From: Desulfobacterales bacterium
GTDB lineage: Bacteria > Desulfobacterota > Desulfobacteria > Desulfobacterales > JAFDDL01
Reading direction: 5' to 3'
Length of the DNA: 64,000 nt
Assembly (NCBI GenBank): GCA_034003325.1
Contig: JAVEYW010000013.1
Location: 1 to 64,000, forward strand
The notes under the pieces: generated by a model
The model's database searches: none
What the model was told of the DNA's origin: nothing
What the model saw: only the letters and a program-made list of their open reading frames with translations
Translations under genes and position numbers: made by a program
In this document: one piece after another, positions 6,805 through 16,037 of the stretch
Position numbering within the stretch: the stretch's first letter is position 1
How the letters are laid out: every line of letters begins with the position of its first letter

Positions 6805-7241
6805 TGATTAAAACAGCGAACATAACCCGCCCCCCACAACCAACAGAACACCAGGAACAAACCGCGTTTTTCCAGTGGTTGTCAACGATCATGCGCGATA
6901 AGCCGGACGTAGGGCTTTGCTATGCAGTTCCAAACGGCGGCAGGCGACACATCGGGACAGCGGTTAAGCTCGCCGCAGAGGGGGTAAAGGCCGGTGTCCC
7001 TGATATCTGTTGGCCGGTCCCTCGATATCCGTACCATGGCCTCTACATCGAAATGAAACGCTCCTCCGGGGGCAGAGCCAGCCGGGAGCAGCTCGCGTGG
7101 ATAAACCGACTCCGGTCTCACGGCTACCGGGTTGAGCTTTGCAACGGGTTTGATGCGGCCAGGACCGCATTTATCGAATACATGAATCGCCCTTTGTGGG
7201 CAATGGAGGCAGAATGCCAAATCACCAAATCCGCAGTTTGA
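6804..7241 (+). CDS. VRR-NUC domain nuclease
   Basis: A 145-residue protein from ATG 6804. It is a stand-alone VRR-NUC nuclease: HQEQTAFFQWL at the start, AVPNGGRR, then the PD-(D/E)XK core GVPDICWPVP and LYIEMKRSSGGRASREQ with catalytic D and E-x-K visible. Phages use such enzymes for junction resolution or structure-specific cleavage during replication and packaging. The location between replication and packaging genes fits. The longer frame from 6777 is rejected because ATG 6804 overlaps the upstream stop. Confidence 0.85.
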   Translation: MIKTANITRPPQPTEHQEQTAFFQWLSTIMRDKPDVGLCYAVPNGGRRHIGTAVKLAAEGVKAGVPDICWPVPRYPYHGLYIEMKRSSGGRASREQLAWINRLRSHGYRVELCNGFDAARTAFIEYMNRPLWAMEAECQITKSAV

Positions 7242-7468
7242 TAGCAAAACGATTCCGGTATGCGCAGGATTTCGCACGTCACATTGGGTGGAGCAGTACG
7301 ACGGTATACCGGGTTTTAAACGGGCGCCGCTCGCTCAGTAAGCCAGAGGCCTACCAGTGGGCATGGGCGCTCGGGTGTGACGTCACGCAGCTTGAGCCGG
7401 CGTTGTCGTTTGTGCCAAAGCGGCCTGGGTTTTTCAGGAGAATACTGTCAGCCTTGCTCAGGGGGTGA
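7214..7468 (+). CDS. Small XRE-type HTH protein
   Basis: An 84-residue protein starting at ATG 7214 with GGAGG at 7205-7209. The segment AQDFARHIGWSSTTVYRVLN, GRRSLSKPEAYQWAWALG is a clear helix-turn-helix of the lambda-repressor-like fold. The C-terminus is basic and hydrophobic (FFRRILSALL), perhaps amphipathic. It overlaps the nuclease gene at its start and the lysozyme gene at its end. It may control the late genes downstream. Confidence 0.6.
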   Translation: MPNHQIRSLIAKRFRYAQDFARHIGWSSTTVYRVLNGRRSLSKPEAYQWAWALGCDVTQLEPALSFVPKRPGFFRRILSALLRG

Positions 7469-7899
7469 CGATGCTAAATCAAGCTATTATTGTCGCGACG
7501 TTGCAACAGAACGAAGGGTTTAGGGGGAGGCCGTACCGGTGTAGCGCGGGGAAACTCACAATCGGCTATGGCCGGAATATCGAAGAGGTTGGAATCAAAC
7601 ACAGCGAAGCGCTGTTAATGTTGATGAACGATATCGAAGAGGTTTCGTCGGACCTGAAAACCATATTCAGGCAATGGGATACTATGCCGCCCGGTCGGCA
7701 GCTCGCCATGATCGACATGCGCTATCAGCTCGGGGCAACTGGGTTCCGTGGGTTTAAAAAAATGCTCTCCGCGATATCGGCCGGCAACTGGCAGGATGCA
7801 GCGGCCCAAATCAAAGACAGCCGATATTATCGGCAGGTTCCCGCCCGGGCACGGCGCGTTATCCGCATGGTTGAAACCGGCGCTGTGGAGTCAATATAG
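7465..7899 (+). CDS. Phage lysozyme (GH24 family)
   Basis: A 144-residue muramidase of the T4/P22 lysozyme type. The catalytic glutamate is in QQNEGFRG and the hallmark CSAGKLTIGYGRN carries the Cys/Thr positions. It would cleave the glycan chains of peptidoglycan at lysis. There is no signal peptide, so it needs a holin or other route across the membrane. The GTG at 7465 overlaps the upstream stop; ATG 7471 is an alternative. Its place before the terminase, far from the envelope genes at 37260-38324, is notable. Confidence 0.85.
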   Translation: MTMLNQAIIVATLQQNEGFRGRPYRCSAGKLTIGYGRNIEEVGIKHSEALLMLMNDIEEVSSDLKTIFRQWDTMPPGRQLAMIDMRYQLGATGFRGFKKMLSAISAGNWQDAAAQIKDSRYYRQVPARARRVIRMVETGAVESI

Positions 7900-8252
7900 T
7901 GCTGTGCCCACGGTGCGGGTTTGCAAAAACGGTCCCATATCCATTCACGAGTCGCAACCGGGCCGATCGTACCACGGTCTATCGTGCCAGGTCTTGTCCG
8001 GCGTGCATGGAAATTTGGATTACGGTTGAAACTCCATGCGATGATTCAATGGCACAGGTCTGTATTTATGGCCTCAAAGTCACCACTACGCAATGCTATC
8101 AGACTTTCATCAAGCGTTGGCGCCTGCTGCCTGATGGAACCCGGATCACAACCAAGGAGGAAATCATCGAGCAACATCAGGATCGGTATCGTGCCGATAA
8201 GGCTGTTCATCGGTTTAAACAGCCGTTTGCGAGGCCGATATTTTTGGAGTGA
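7899..8252 (+). CDS. Zinc-ribbon protein, possible regulator
   Basis: A 117-residue protein starting at GTG 7899, which overlaps the lysozyme stop. It begins LCPRCGFAKT and has a second cysteine pair in RARSCPACMEIW; the arrangement matches the zinc ribbon of NrdR and also recalls Ogr/Delta-type phage activators. The C-terminus is basic (RYRADKAVHRFKQPFARP). Metal binding is well supported; a role as late-gene activator just upstream of the terminase is inferred. Confidence 0.6.
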   Translation: MLCPRCGFAKTVPYPFTSRNRADRTTVYRARSCPACMEIWITVETPCDDSMAQVCIYGLKVTTTQCYQTFIKRWRLLPDGTRITTKEEIIEQHQDRYRADKAVHRFKQPFARPIFLE

Positions 8253-8329
8253 AAACAATATCAATCCAAATGCCCGCATATAAACCGAAAGGGATTGCGC
8301 AACTGGACGGAAATGTTAGATGGTGAAAC

Positions 8330-8875
8330 ATGGCGGATAACCTTACGATAAAACAGGAAAAATTCTGTGCGAAATATATTGAGAGCGGGGACGCCTCAAA
8401 TGCGTATCGGTTTGCATATAGTACTGAACGGATGAAACCGGATACGGTCAACCGCTCTGCCTTTGAGTTGCTCCACACCCCCAAGATTTCCGCAAGAATA
8501 GACCAGCTAAAGCAGAAAATGCTCGATAAGCTTATGGTATCACCCGAAAAGACGTTGCGCAGGCTTATGCAGGGGCAGGAATTTGATATTCGTCGGCTGT
8601 ATCATGATGATGGTCGGCTCAAACTGCCAAATGAGATGGATGAGGATACGGCCAAGGCTATTGTCGGGGTGAAGTACGACAAGGACGGTGCGTTGCTGGA
8701 GTATAAAATAATCGACGTGAAAGGTTGCGCCGAGTTGATTGGTAAACACCTCAAGCTCTTTGTCGATAAAACCGAACACTCCGTAGACCCGAACGACCCA
8801 TTTATGCGGCGGCTATTAGAGATCGACGGCAGTTCGCGCAATCTCCCTAGTCCGGTTGGTGACGATGATCACTAA
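8330..8875 (+). CDS. Terminase small subunit
   Basis: A 181-residue protein with the N-terminal HTH of Terminase_2-type small subunits (LTIKQEKFCAKYIESGDASN AYR) and a helical oligomerisation region (KISARIDQLKQKMLDKLMVS). It recognises the packaging site and feeds DNA to the large subunit, whose gene overlaps its end. Residues 150-181 are likely a flexible tail for contact with the large subunit. Confidence 0.85.
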   Translation: MADNLTIKQEKFCAKYIESGDASNAYRFAYSTERMKPDTVNRSAFELLHTPKISARIDQLKQKMLDKLMVSPEKTLRRLMQGQEFDIRRLYHDDGRLKLPNEMDEDTAKAIVGVKYDKDGALLEYKIIDVKGCAELIGKHLKLFVDKTEHSVDPNDPFMRRLLEIDGSSRNLPSPVGDDDH

Positions 8876-10532
8876 AGACGACATTGCCGATATCATAGCC
8901 AAGCGCGGAAAGAGAATAAGCCTTATACAGGGCGGTTTTAGTCCTACCGATGCCGATGAGATCAGCCGCGCCGAGAGCCTTCCAGCATACCATCATCTCG
9001 GGAAATACTCGTTCGATGAGTTGATGGAAAACCTCGGGGATAAGTGGTGGCGGCTAAACAACCTGTATTACATCATCGATAAAGCTGGCGATAAGGTTTT
9101 GTTTCAGTGTAAGGCCACGCAGAGGCGCTTATATAATTCTATCTGGTATCGCCTCATAGACCTGAAGGCGCGGCAGCTCGGGGGCACCACGTTTTTCGCG
9201 CTTTATTTCCTTGATGACTGCCTTTTTAATTCCAATATTCAAGCCGATATCATCGCGCACCGGCTCGATGACGCTAAAAAAATTTTCCGGAAGAAGATCA
9301 AGTTTGCGTATGACTCGTTACCGAAAAGCCTGCGTGACCGCCGGCCGCTGACCAGGGAAAGCGCTGATGAGCTGGTTTTTAATAATGGGTCAGCTATTTC
9401 GGTCACAGTCTCGTCCCGGTCTGGAACACCCCAGCGACTGCACGTTTCCGAGTTTGGTAAAATTTGCGCGAAGTTCCCGGAGAGAGCACGGGAGATTATG
9501 ACGGGCGCCATTCAAGCGGTTCCTAAAAACGGGATTGTTGCCATAGAGAGCACCGCAGAAGGTAACCAGGGCGCATTTTTTGATCTATGCAAGGAGGCGC
9601 AAGACCTGATTAAACTGGGCCGAAAGCCAACCAACCTGGAGTTCAAGTTTTTTTTCGCGGCCTGGTGGGAAGAACCGGAATATTCCTTACCTCCTGATCA
9701 ACACGTCCCGATCCCGAATGACCAAACGAAATATCTCGATGACACAGAGAAAAAGATCGCTGCCGAAAAGGGCGCCCCTTTTCGATTCACGCCAGGGCAA
9801 AGGTGTTGGTGGTATTCTCAATATAAAATTCTCGGGGACGATATGTACCGTGAGAATCCGGCAACACCCGAAGAGGCATTCCTGAATAGAATCAGAGGCG
9901 CGTACTTCATTGATGAGTTCAACCGCATCCGCAGCGAGAAAAGGATTTGCGCCGTTCCGTATAATCCTGCGAGCCTGGTAGATACCTGGTGGGATCTGGG
10001 CATGAATGATGTGATGGCGATCTGGTTCACGCAAGATGTGGGTCGCGAATTACACGTTATCGATTATCTGGAGGATTCCGGGTATGGGTTCGCATATTAT
10101 GCGGACCGTCTGAATGAGAAAAAGTACCGGTACGGGCGGCATTATGCCCCGCATGATATTTCTGTTCGCGAGCTGGGCACTGGCGAAAGCAGGAGGAAGG
10201 CGGCGGCTCGGCTCGGAATAAGATTTGAACGCATCCCGCGGGTACAAGACAAGCAGGATAGTATCCAGGCCGTGCGCTCGATTCTGCCAATATGCTGGTT
10301 TGATGAGGTGAAGTGCGATCTGGGTATAAAACGCCTGGAGAACTACCGCCGGGAGTGGGACGAGCATTTACAGACATATAAGCGGAGCCCGTTACATGAT
10401 GAAAATAGCAACGGTGCCGACGCTTTCCAAACATTTGCGCAGGGGCACTCAAAGCATTTACAAGCCAAAAACAGCGCTACCGGAATCGGAGTTGCGCAGG
10501 CCCCTGCACCGACGCGCTATGCGTGGTCATAG
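8865..10532 (+). CDS. Terminase large subunit
   Basis: A 555-residue packaging motor from ATG 8865; upstream TTG and GTG starts add three residues at most. Visible motifs are the Walker A-like KARQLGGTT near residue 101, the Walker B LHVSEFGK near 192, the coupling motif VAIESTAEG near 225, and the C-terminal RNase-H-fold nuclease beginning WWDLGMND near 375. It translocates DNA into the procapsid and cuts concatemers. ESTAEG and LHVSE are typical of the terminases of lambdoid and related podoviruses. The portal gene follows after 12 bp. Confidence 0.9.
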   Translation: MITKDDIADIIAKRGKRISLIQGGFSPTDADEISRAESLPAYHHLGKYSFDELMENLGDKWWRLNNLYYIIDKAGDKVLFQCKATQRRLYNSIWYRLIDLKARQLGGTTFFALYFLDDCLFNSNIQADIIAHRLDDAKKIFRKKIKFAYDSLPKSLRDRRPLTRESADELVFNNGSAISVTVSSRSGTPQRLHVSEFGKICAKFPERAREIMTGAIQAVPKNGIVAIESTAEGNQGAFFDLCKEAQDLIKLGRKPTNLEFKFFFAAWWEEPEYSLPPDQHVPIPNDQTKYLDDTEKKIAAEKGAPFRFTPGQRCWWYSQYKILGDDMYRENPATPEEAFLNRIRGAYFIDEFNRIRSEKRICAVPYNPASLVDTWWDLGMNDVMAIWFTQDVGRELHVIDYLEDSGYGFAYYADRLNEKKYRYGRHYAPHDISVRELGTGESRRKAAARLGIRFERIPRVQDKQDSIQAVRSILPICWFDEVKCDLGIKRLENYRREWDEHLQTYKRSPLHDENSNGADAFQTFAQGHSKHLQAKNSATGIGVAQAPAPTRYAWS

Positions 10533-10544
10533 GAGAGATTCGCC

Positions 10545-12572
10545 ATGGACACAGGTTTATTGCAGTGGAAAACCAACGATGAGCTGATCGCAGAGGAACA
10601 AGAGGCGGCACGGATTGAGATGGAGGCCAGACAAGGCCGGCCTGAAATCATCGCGCTGGCCGCACATGTTCGGTCCCGGTGGGAAGTGGCACGGCAAGCA
10701 AAGCTCACGCATGAGCAACGCATGTTAAAAGCGATGCGCATGCGCAACAGTGAATACGAACCGGATAAGTTGCGCCAGATCATGGAGGATGGCGGGTCGG
10801 CTATTTATATGAGCCTGGCTGATGAGAAATGCAATGCGGCCGAGGCATGGATTGAAGACCTCCTTGGGGATGAACCATTCGGGACCTCTCCGACACCGGA
10901 ACCAGAGGTGTCTCCACAGCAGAAACAAGCCATCGAAGACCAGGTTAAGGCCGAAGTGGTTCAGGAAATGCAACTATCCGGCATCATGCCCACCAAAGAG
11001 GCTATTATGCAGCGCGGGCGAGAGATCTATGAAGAGGCCCGCCAGCAAATGAGTGAAGCCGCGCACAAAACAGCGGTTCGGATCGAGCAGAAAATAAAAG
11101 ACCTGGTAGCCGAAAGCGGATGGGGGAGTGCCCTAAAAGCGTGTATCGCTGATTTAGTGACCCATCCTGCCGGGTTTTTGAAAGGGCCAATATTCCGGCG
11201 CAGGAAGGATATCGTTTGGGGCGAGGATGGGACACCGATCGTGCAGGACAACACCGTCATGGAGTGGGAATCTCCCAGCCCATTTGATATCTACCCCGCT
11301 CCGTCATCGGTTAAAATCGGGGACTCCTTTCTAATCGAAAAACACCGGCTCACGCGGTCCGATCTGGTCGCCATGATAGGGATTGATGGATTCGATGAAT
11401 CCGCTATCCGGCAGGTATTGTCTGAATACGGGCGGGGAGGGCTGCAAAACTGGATCTACATGGACAGCGAGACCGAGCGGGCCCGCATGGAGAGCCGGGA
11501 ACACGAGGCGTATGACCCGGATGGGAAAATCCACGCCTTGCAGTTTTGGGGGCCGGTTCAAGGGTTGATGTTGCTCCAATATGGCATGGACCCGAGCATG
11601 GTTCCTGATCCGCTCGCGGAATATCAAGCCGAGGTGTGGCTGATCGGAACTTATGTGATAAAGGCCGAACTAAACGGCGATTTGTTGGGGAGGATGCCGT
11701 ATTACAAGGCCTGTTTCCGTGAAAAAAAAGGATCGTTCTGGGGGAAGGGGCTGCCTGAGCTCATTACCGATATCGTTGATACATGCAATGCCACGGCTCG
11801 GCATTTGATCAATAACATGGCCATGGCCTCAGGCCCGATGATTGGTATTGATGCATCAACCAAGATCCCTGGGACGGATTATACCAGCATGCGCCCCTGG
11901 AAAATCTGGCCGTTTGATATGCAAAACGCCCAGGGCGCGCGGCCACCAATCTGGTTTTTTCAACCAAATGTCATGGTCAATGAGCTGATGGCCGTTTATG
12001 AAAAGTTTTCCGCTGAGGCCGACAACAAATCCGGCATTCCCAAATACATTTATGGCGGCGAGACAAGGGGCGGCGCTGCGGATACTGCTACCGGCATGAG
12101 TATGATGATGTCAAACGCCAGCAAAACCATCAAAAAAATTATCAGCAATATTGACGTTGGCATCATCGAGCCGAGCATTAAACAATTGCATCAAGCCGTT
12201 ATGCTCTATTACCCGGACCCGGTTTATTTCCAGGGTGATATCAAGTTTGTCGCGCAAGGATCAAGCTCGATGATCGCCAAAGAACAGATGCAGGTTCGCC
12301 GGCAAGAATTCATGCAACTGATTTTAAACCCTGTATTGGCTCAGATTGTGGGCATCGGCGGCATTGCTGAGGTCGCACGATCCATTGCCCAAGGACTGGA
12401 TTTGGATGTTGCCGACGTGGTGCCGACAAAGGAACAGTTGGAGCAACGGCAAGCCATGCAGGCCTATCAACAGCAAATGGCGGGTGGAGGGCAGCAAGGC
12501 CAATTGCCTTCGCCCCAGGCGGTTAATGGCGCCGGTGACCGTGTTTCCGGCCAGGATGTCAGAACATTTTAA
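10545..12572 (+). CDS. Portal protein
   Basis: A 675-residue protein in the canonical position after the terminase. It has a central portal-type region with SPFDIYPAPSS, AEVWLIGTYV and GKGLPELITDIVDTCNATAR. A long helical N-terminal insertion (about residues 90-170) and a Gln-rich C-terminus (AMQAYQQQMAGGGQQGQ) bracket the core. This size and layout fit the portals of podoviruses that carry giant ejection proteins. It forms the dodecameric gate of the capsid through which DNA passes. Confidence 0.85.
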   Translation: MDTGLLQWKTNDELIAEEQEAARIEMEARQGRPEIIALAAHVRSRWEVARQAKLTHEQRMLKAMRMRNSEYEPDKLRQIMEDGGSAIYMSLADEKCNAAEAWIEDLLGDEPFGTSPTPEPEVSPQQKQAIEDQVKAEVVQEMQLSGIMPTKEAIMQRGREIYEEARQQMSEAAHKTAVRIEQKIKDLVAESGWGSALKACIADLVTHPAGFLKGPIFRRRKDIVWGEDGTPIVQDNTVMEWESPSPFDIYPAPSSVKIGDSFLIEKHRLTRSDLVAMIGIDGFDESAIRQVLSEYGRGGLQNWIYMDSETERARMESREHEAYDPDGKIHALQFWGPVQGLMLLQYGMDPSMVPDPLAEYQAEVWLIGTYVIKAELNGDLLGRMPYYKACFREKKGSFWGKGLPELITDIVDTCNATARHLINNMAMASGPMIGIDASTKIPGTDYTSMRPWKIWPFDMQNAQGARPPIWFFQPNVMVNELMAVYEKFSAEADNKSGIPKYIYGGETRGGAADTATGMSMMMSNASKTIKKIISNIDVGIIEPSIKQLHQAVMLYYPDPVYFQGDIKFVAQGSSSMIAKEQMQVRRQEFMQLILNPVLAQIVGIGGIAEVARSIAQGLDLDVADVVPTKEQLEQRQAMQAYQQQMAGGGQQGQLPSPQAVNGAGDRVSGQDVRTF

Positions 12573-12580
12573 GGAGATAT

Positions 12581-12853
12581 ATGCTAAGAACTGTATGCGA
12601 CGATAAGCCCGTTATATCCGCGTTGGTAGCCTTGGAGCATAACCCGGATTTCAAAAAGGTTCGTGAATGGTTGGGGGCCAACCTGCAAACCATGCGGGCT
12701 GAAAACGATTCGTTGGCTGGTACGGCGCTTGGATGGAACCAGGGCGGGTGCCAGGCGTTGGCAGCCCTGTTGCACGTCATTGACACCGCGAGGGAAACCA
12801 TGCGGGTGATGGAGAGCCAATCAAAACCGACTGAGCGGCATTCGTGGTCGTAA
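12581..12853 (+). CDS. Small protein between portal and scaffold
   Basis: A 90-residue protein with a helical Ala-rich C-terminal half (GWNQGGCQALAALLHVIDTA). No family recognised. It starts eight bases after the portal stop, with GGAGA upstream, and is the last gene before a terminator, so it is co-expressed with the packaging genes. A structural or packaging accessory role is inferred from position. Confidence 0.55.
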   Translation: MLRTVCDDKPVISALVALEHNPDFKKVREWLGANLQTMRAENDSLAGTALGWNQGGCQALAALLHVIDTARETMRVMESQSKPTERHSWS

Positions 12854-12883
12854 CCCCATTGTAACACGCAGCATCAAAGATAG

Positions 12884-12912
12884 CGCCCGGGTCAAAAACC
12901 CGGGCGTTTTTT
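12884..12912 (+). terminator. Rho-independent terminator after packaging genes
   Basis: CGCCCGGGT (12884-12892) pairs perfectly with ACCCGGGCG (12898-12906), with a 5-base loop and a run of six T. It ends the terminase-portal transcription unit. Confidence 0.9.
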
Positions 12913-12937
12913 GTTCTTTTCCCCCGCGAAAAACAAC

Positions 12938-12958
12938 TTTTTATCCAAATACCGCTAT
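12938..12958 (+). promoter_or_regulatory. 21 bp motif shared with 37149-37169
   Basis: TTTTTATCCAAATACCGCTAT here matches the sequence at 37149-37169 at 20 of 21 positions. Both copies lie just behind a terminator and ahead of the next gene block. A degenerate further CCGCTATTTT lies near 13003. It is a candidate late promoter or activator site. Confidence 0.5.
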
Positions 12959-13070
12959 CTGTATTCGATTTGGTTGCCCCCGCCCTATAATCCGCTATTT
13001 TCAAACTTAAAAATCACTTTTCCTCGCGATACCCGGGCACCCGGACCGCACAAAAAAAGAAAGGGTTTTT

Positions 13071-14099
13071 ATGACGGAAGAAACACAAGGAGTTGGTCAT
13101 CTCCCGGCTGATGTGATCGAAAACGCACGAAAAGCAGACGAGATGATCAAGGCGCTGAACACGCCAAACGCAGGGCAACAAGCAGATGCGACCCAGCAGG
13201 CAAGCGGCCAGGACACCGGGGCGGCCTCCCCGGCCCAGGCGCAAGGCCAGCAGGACACCGCACCGGCAGCGCCAGGGCAGCAACCGCCCGCGCAATCCCA
13301 AGATGACGAAGGTTACAAGGCGAAGTACGACACCCTCCGCGGGAAGTATGATGCCGAAGTTCCTCGACTTAGAAGCCAGGTGTCATTACTGGTGTCTGAA
13401 GTCTCGTCTTTGAAGGATGCGTTGCAACGTGCGAGATCAGCTCAACCGGACACTGGCAACCAACCAGGGGCGGCCATCCCTGACACTGGACGTCAACCCG
13501 GCGATGGAAGCAACCACAACGCCGATTCGTTCGACCCCGATGACTTCAAGGATTACGGGGATGATTTTGTCAAGTTGGTAGCCGAAGTAAACCGGTTGAA
13601 AACTGAGAATGCGCAGTTGCGCGGGACGGTTGATCAGGTCAATACGACCGTACAAACCAGTGATGCTGAAAAGTTCTACGCAGCGTTGGCGAACAAAGTT
13701 CAAGATTGGGAATCGATGAATTATGACCCGAAGTTCTTGGAATACCTGGGCCAGATTCACCCCATCACCGGCAGGCCATTAATAGAATCTCTCCGAGACG
13801 CGGAATCTAAACGGGACGTCGAACGAGCGGCAATCATATTTAATGATTACAAAAAAACGCTCGATCGACCCACAAAACCCACGGCACAAACGGTGCCTCC
13901 CCCGAAACCTCCCCTATCGCCGAAGGCCGGGCAGGGCGCGACAGAAGTGCCCCAATCGCTGAAAACGTACACGAGGGGGGATATCAAGCAGTTTTACGAT
14001 GATAAGACAAAAGGGGTGTACCGAGGCAGGGACGAAGAGTTTGCGCGGATTGAGCGCGACATCTTTGCAGCCATGAAAGAGGGGCGGGTCATCGGGTAG
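13071..14099 (+). CDS. Scaffold protein
   Basis: A 342-residue acidic, low-complexity protein directly before the coat gene. Residues 35-85 are rich in Gln, Ala and Pro; helices with coiled-coil character follow (YDAEVPRLRSQVSLLVSEVS, LVAEVNRLKTENAQLRGTVD). The basic-aromatic C-terminus (IKQFYDDKTKGVYRGRDEEF) would contact the coat, as in P22-type scaffolds. It directs procapsid assembly and then leaves. Confidence 0.75.
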   Translation: MTEETQGVGHLPADVIENARKADEMIKALNTPNAGQQADATQQASGQDTGAASPAQAQGQQDTAPAAPGQQPPAQSQDDEGYKAKYDTLRGKYDAEVPRLRSQVSLLVSEVSSLKDALQRARSAQPDTGNQPGAAIPDTGRQPGDGSNHNADSFDPDDFKDYGDDFVKLVAEVNRLKTENAQLRGTVDQVNTTVQTSDAEKFYAALANKVQDWESMNYDPKFLEYLGQIHPITGRPLIESLRDAESKRDVERAAIIFNDYKKTLDRPTKPTAQTVPPPKPPLSPKAGQGATEVPQSLKTYTRGDIKQFYDDKTKGVYRGRDEEFARIERDIFAAMKEGRVIG

Positions 14100-14117
14100 T
14101 TATAGGAGATAACTGCC

Positions 14118-15062
14118 ATGTACCCAATTGATGCAAGTTTAGGCGCGTATGCCGCCAGCGGCCTTTCAGGGACATATATCCCTGAGATATGGGCGGCCAA
14201 GATGTTGGAAAAGTTCTATTTGTCGTCCGTGTTCCCGCATATCAGCAACACGGATTACGCTGGGGAAATCACCAACATGGGCGATAAGGTCATCATCCGG
14301 ACGGTCCCGGATGTGACTATTCGCGATTACAAAGTCGGAATCAACCTGAATTATGAACGGTTGCAGTCCGCAAATGTCGAATTGCTCATTGACAAAGGGA
14401 AATATTACGCCTTTCCCATTAACGATGTCGAGAAAAAACAATCCGACATCAATTATATGGAAAAATGGTCCGACGATGCCGGTCAGCAGATGAAAATCGT
14501 CATTGACCGTGACATCCTGGGGTCCGTGTACGCTGATGTTGATGCGAGCAATACGGGCACTACCGCCGGCGAGATTTCGGGCGACCTTAATCTCGGTGTC
14601 GCCGCGGCGGATGGTTCCGGCGCTGTGGAAGTCACCGCAGCCACGGTGATTGATACCATCACCAAATGCGGGCAGGCGCTGGATGAACAAAATATCCCTG
14701 AGACCGGAAGATGGTTTGTGCTGCCTGCCTGGGCATGCCAGCGGATCAAAAATTCCGAGCTGAAGGACGCGAGCCTGACCGGCGATGGGAAATCCGTTTT
14801 ACGTAACGGCCGGATCGGCATGATTGATCGGTTTGAGATTTATTCCAGCAACAACGTGTTGCCGGTGACCGAAACGGCTACCAAGTGTTACCCGGCCATT
14901 TTCGGGCATAAATCAGCCATTACGTTTGCCAGCCAGTTGGTAAAGAACGAAACGCTGAAAAACCCGACCGATTTCGGTGACTTGATCCGCGGCCTTCAGG
15001 TGTACGGGTTTGAGGTGATTCAGCCGACCGCCATCGGTATGCTGTACTGCAAGCCCGGCTGA
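14118..15062 (+). CDS. Major capsid protein
   Basis: A 314-residue protein with features of the N4/P22-like branch of HK97-fold coats: EIWAAKMLEKFYLSSVF near the start, YYAFPINDVEKKQSDINYME, and the C-terminal GLQVYGFEVIQPTAIGMLYC. It is followed by a strong terminator, so the coat message can be made in excess. Position after the scaffold and before head-decoration-like proteins supports the call. Confidence 0.85.
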   Translation: MYPIDASLGAYAASGLSGTYIPEIWAAKMLEKFYLSSVFPHISNTDYAGEITNMGDKVIIRTVPDVTIRDYKVGINLNYERLQSANVELLIDKGKYYAFPINDVEKKQSDINYMEKWSDDAGQQMKIVIDRDILGSVYADVDASNTGTTAGEISGDLNLGVAAADGSGAVEVTAATVIDTITKCGQALDEQNIPETGRWFVLPAWACQRIKNSELKDASLTGDGKSVLRNGRIGMIDRFEIYSSNNVLPVTETATKCYPAIFGHKSAITFASQLVKNETLKNPTDFGDLIRGLQVYGFEVIQPTAIGMLYCKPG

Positions 15063-15082
15063 TCCGGATAACAGGATAAATT

Positions 15083-15112
15083 AAGCCCCGGGGGGTAATC
15101 CTCGGGGCTTTT
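15083..15112 (+). terminator. Terminator after the capsid gene
   Basis: AAGCCCCGGGG and CCTCGGGGCTT form a stem with a short loop, followed by TTTCC. It lies 21 bp after the coat stop. Confidence 0.8.
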
Positions 15113-15129
15113 CCTCAGGGAGAAAAAAC

Positions 15130-15573
15130 ATGCGACACGCGAACTTGACGGTCGATACGCTGACCGTAAAAAAACTTCACGTTTGGGAAGACGCCAACGT
15201 CTGGGGGGAGATCCAGGCCGGGCGGCTGCAAAGCAGTGGGCGCAAGGTCATGGAGTGTATCGTTAAAAAAATAGGGTTCGCAGTACAGGCGAACACTATC
15301 GGGACACTTCCAGCGGGGGCAGTAATCCGAAAAGTCGAGGTTGGCATCAGGACCGGGTTTAATGGCACCAGTGCGACCATCGATATTGGCAAAACAGGGA
15401 CCGCGAATGCCTATATGGCAAACACTGCTATTACCGAGGCTACGCCAGGAACCTACACCGCCATTCCGGATGTGGCGGCACTTGCCGCAGATACCGCAGT
15501 CCTTGCAACCGTTGGTGGAACCGTTGGGACCACTGGCGATGCCACGATCATCTTTTATTACACAACCAGTTAA
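15130..15573 (+). CDS. Putative capsid decoration protein 1
   Basis: A 147-residue beta-rich protein. Residues 50-147 (TIGTLPAGAVIRKVEVGI, SATIDIGKTG, AYMANTAITEATPGTY) are clearly homologous to the product of the next gene, which lacks the first 30 residues. No transmembrane segment or catalytic motif is present. Its place directly after the coat gene suggests a capsid-surface protein or fibre; this is inference. Confidence 0.55.
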   Translation: MRHANLTVDTLTVKKLHVWEDANVWGEIQAGRLQSSGRKVMECIVKKIGFAVQANTIGTLPAGAVIRKVEVGIRTGFNGTSATIDIGKTGTANAYMANTAITEATPGTYTAIPDVAALAADTAVLATVGGTVGTTGDATIIFYYTTS

Positions 15574-15608
15574 GGTCGGCGCATGAGCCGATTATAGGGG
15601 GATATACC

Positions 15609-15959
15609 ATGAAATTTGTCACCGATGAATCCTATGGGAAAATCAGAAGGGTTTTGTCCGGTGTTATCGGCATTACCGAACAAGCCAACACGATCGGGAA
15701 GGTTCCCGCGGGCGCCACAATTAAAAAAGTGGTTGTTGGAATCACGACAGTTTATGACGGGTCTGCCACGATCGATATCGGCCATGCCACAACGGCAGGC
15801 GCCTATATGGCGAACACGCTGATCACGGAGGGGACGGTAGGCACCTATATTGCCTACCCGAACGCGGCACTAACCGCCGATGTCACAGTATTGGCAACGG
15901 TTGCGGGCGGAACGATCACGACCGGGGCCGCAATGGTTGAGATCCACTACGAAATCTAA
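15609..15959 (+). CDS. Putative capsid decoration protein 2
   Basis: A 116-residue protein paralogous to the one before it: TIGKVPAGATIKKVVVGI and AYMANTLITEGTVGTY match its neighbour with the same spacing. The tandem pair arose by duplication and then diverged. The ribosome site GGGGG lies eight bases before the ATG. Confidence 0.55.
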   Translation: MKFVTDESYGKIRRVLSGVIGITEQANTIGKVPAGATIKKVVVGITTVYDGSATIDIGHATTAGAYMANTLITEGTVGTYIAYPNAALTADVTVLATVAGGTITTGAAMVEIHYEI

Positions 15960-15982
15960 CCGGCGCTTATCACAAGTGCGTA

Positions 15983-16013
15983 GTGACCGGGCTGCCGTAT
16001 GGTGCCCGGTCAC
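15983..16013. terminator. Perfect 10 bp hairpin without T run
   Basis: GTGACCGGGC (15983-15992) and GCCCGGTCAC (16004-16013) pair perfectly around an 11-base loop. No T run follows, so it is more likely an mRNA-stability or processing element than a strong terminator. Confidence 0.5.
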
Positions 16014-16037
16014 ACTATCCACACCAAGGAGAACCCA

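Noticed and set aside
7465..7899. Lysozyme considered as a SAR endolysin
   Set aside because: Its N-terminus lacks a hydrophobic signal-anchor segment.
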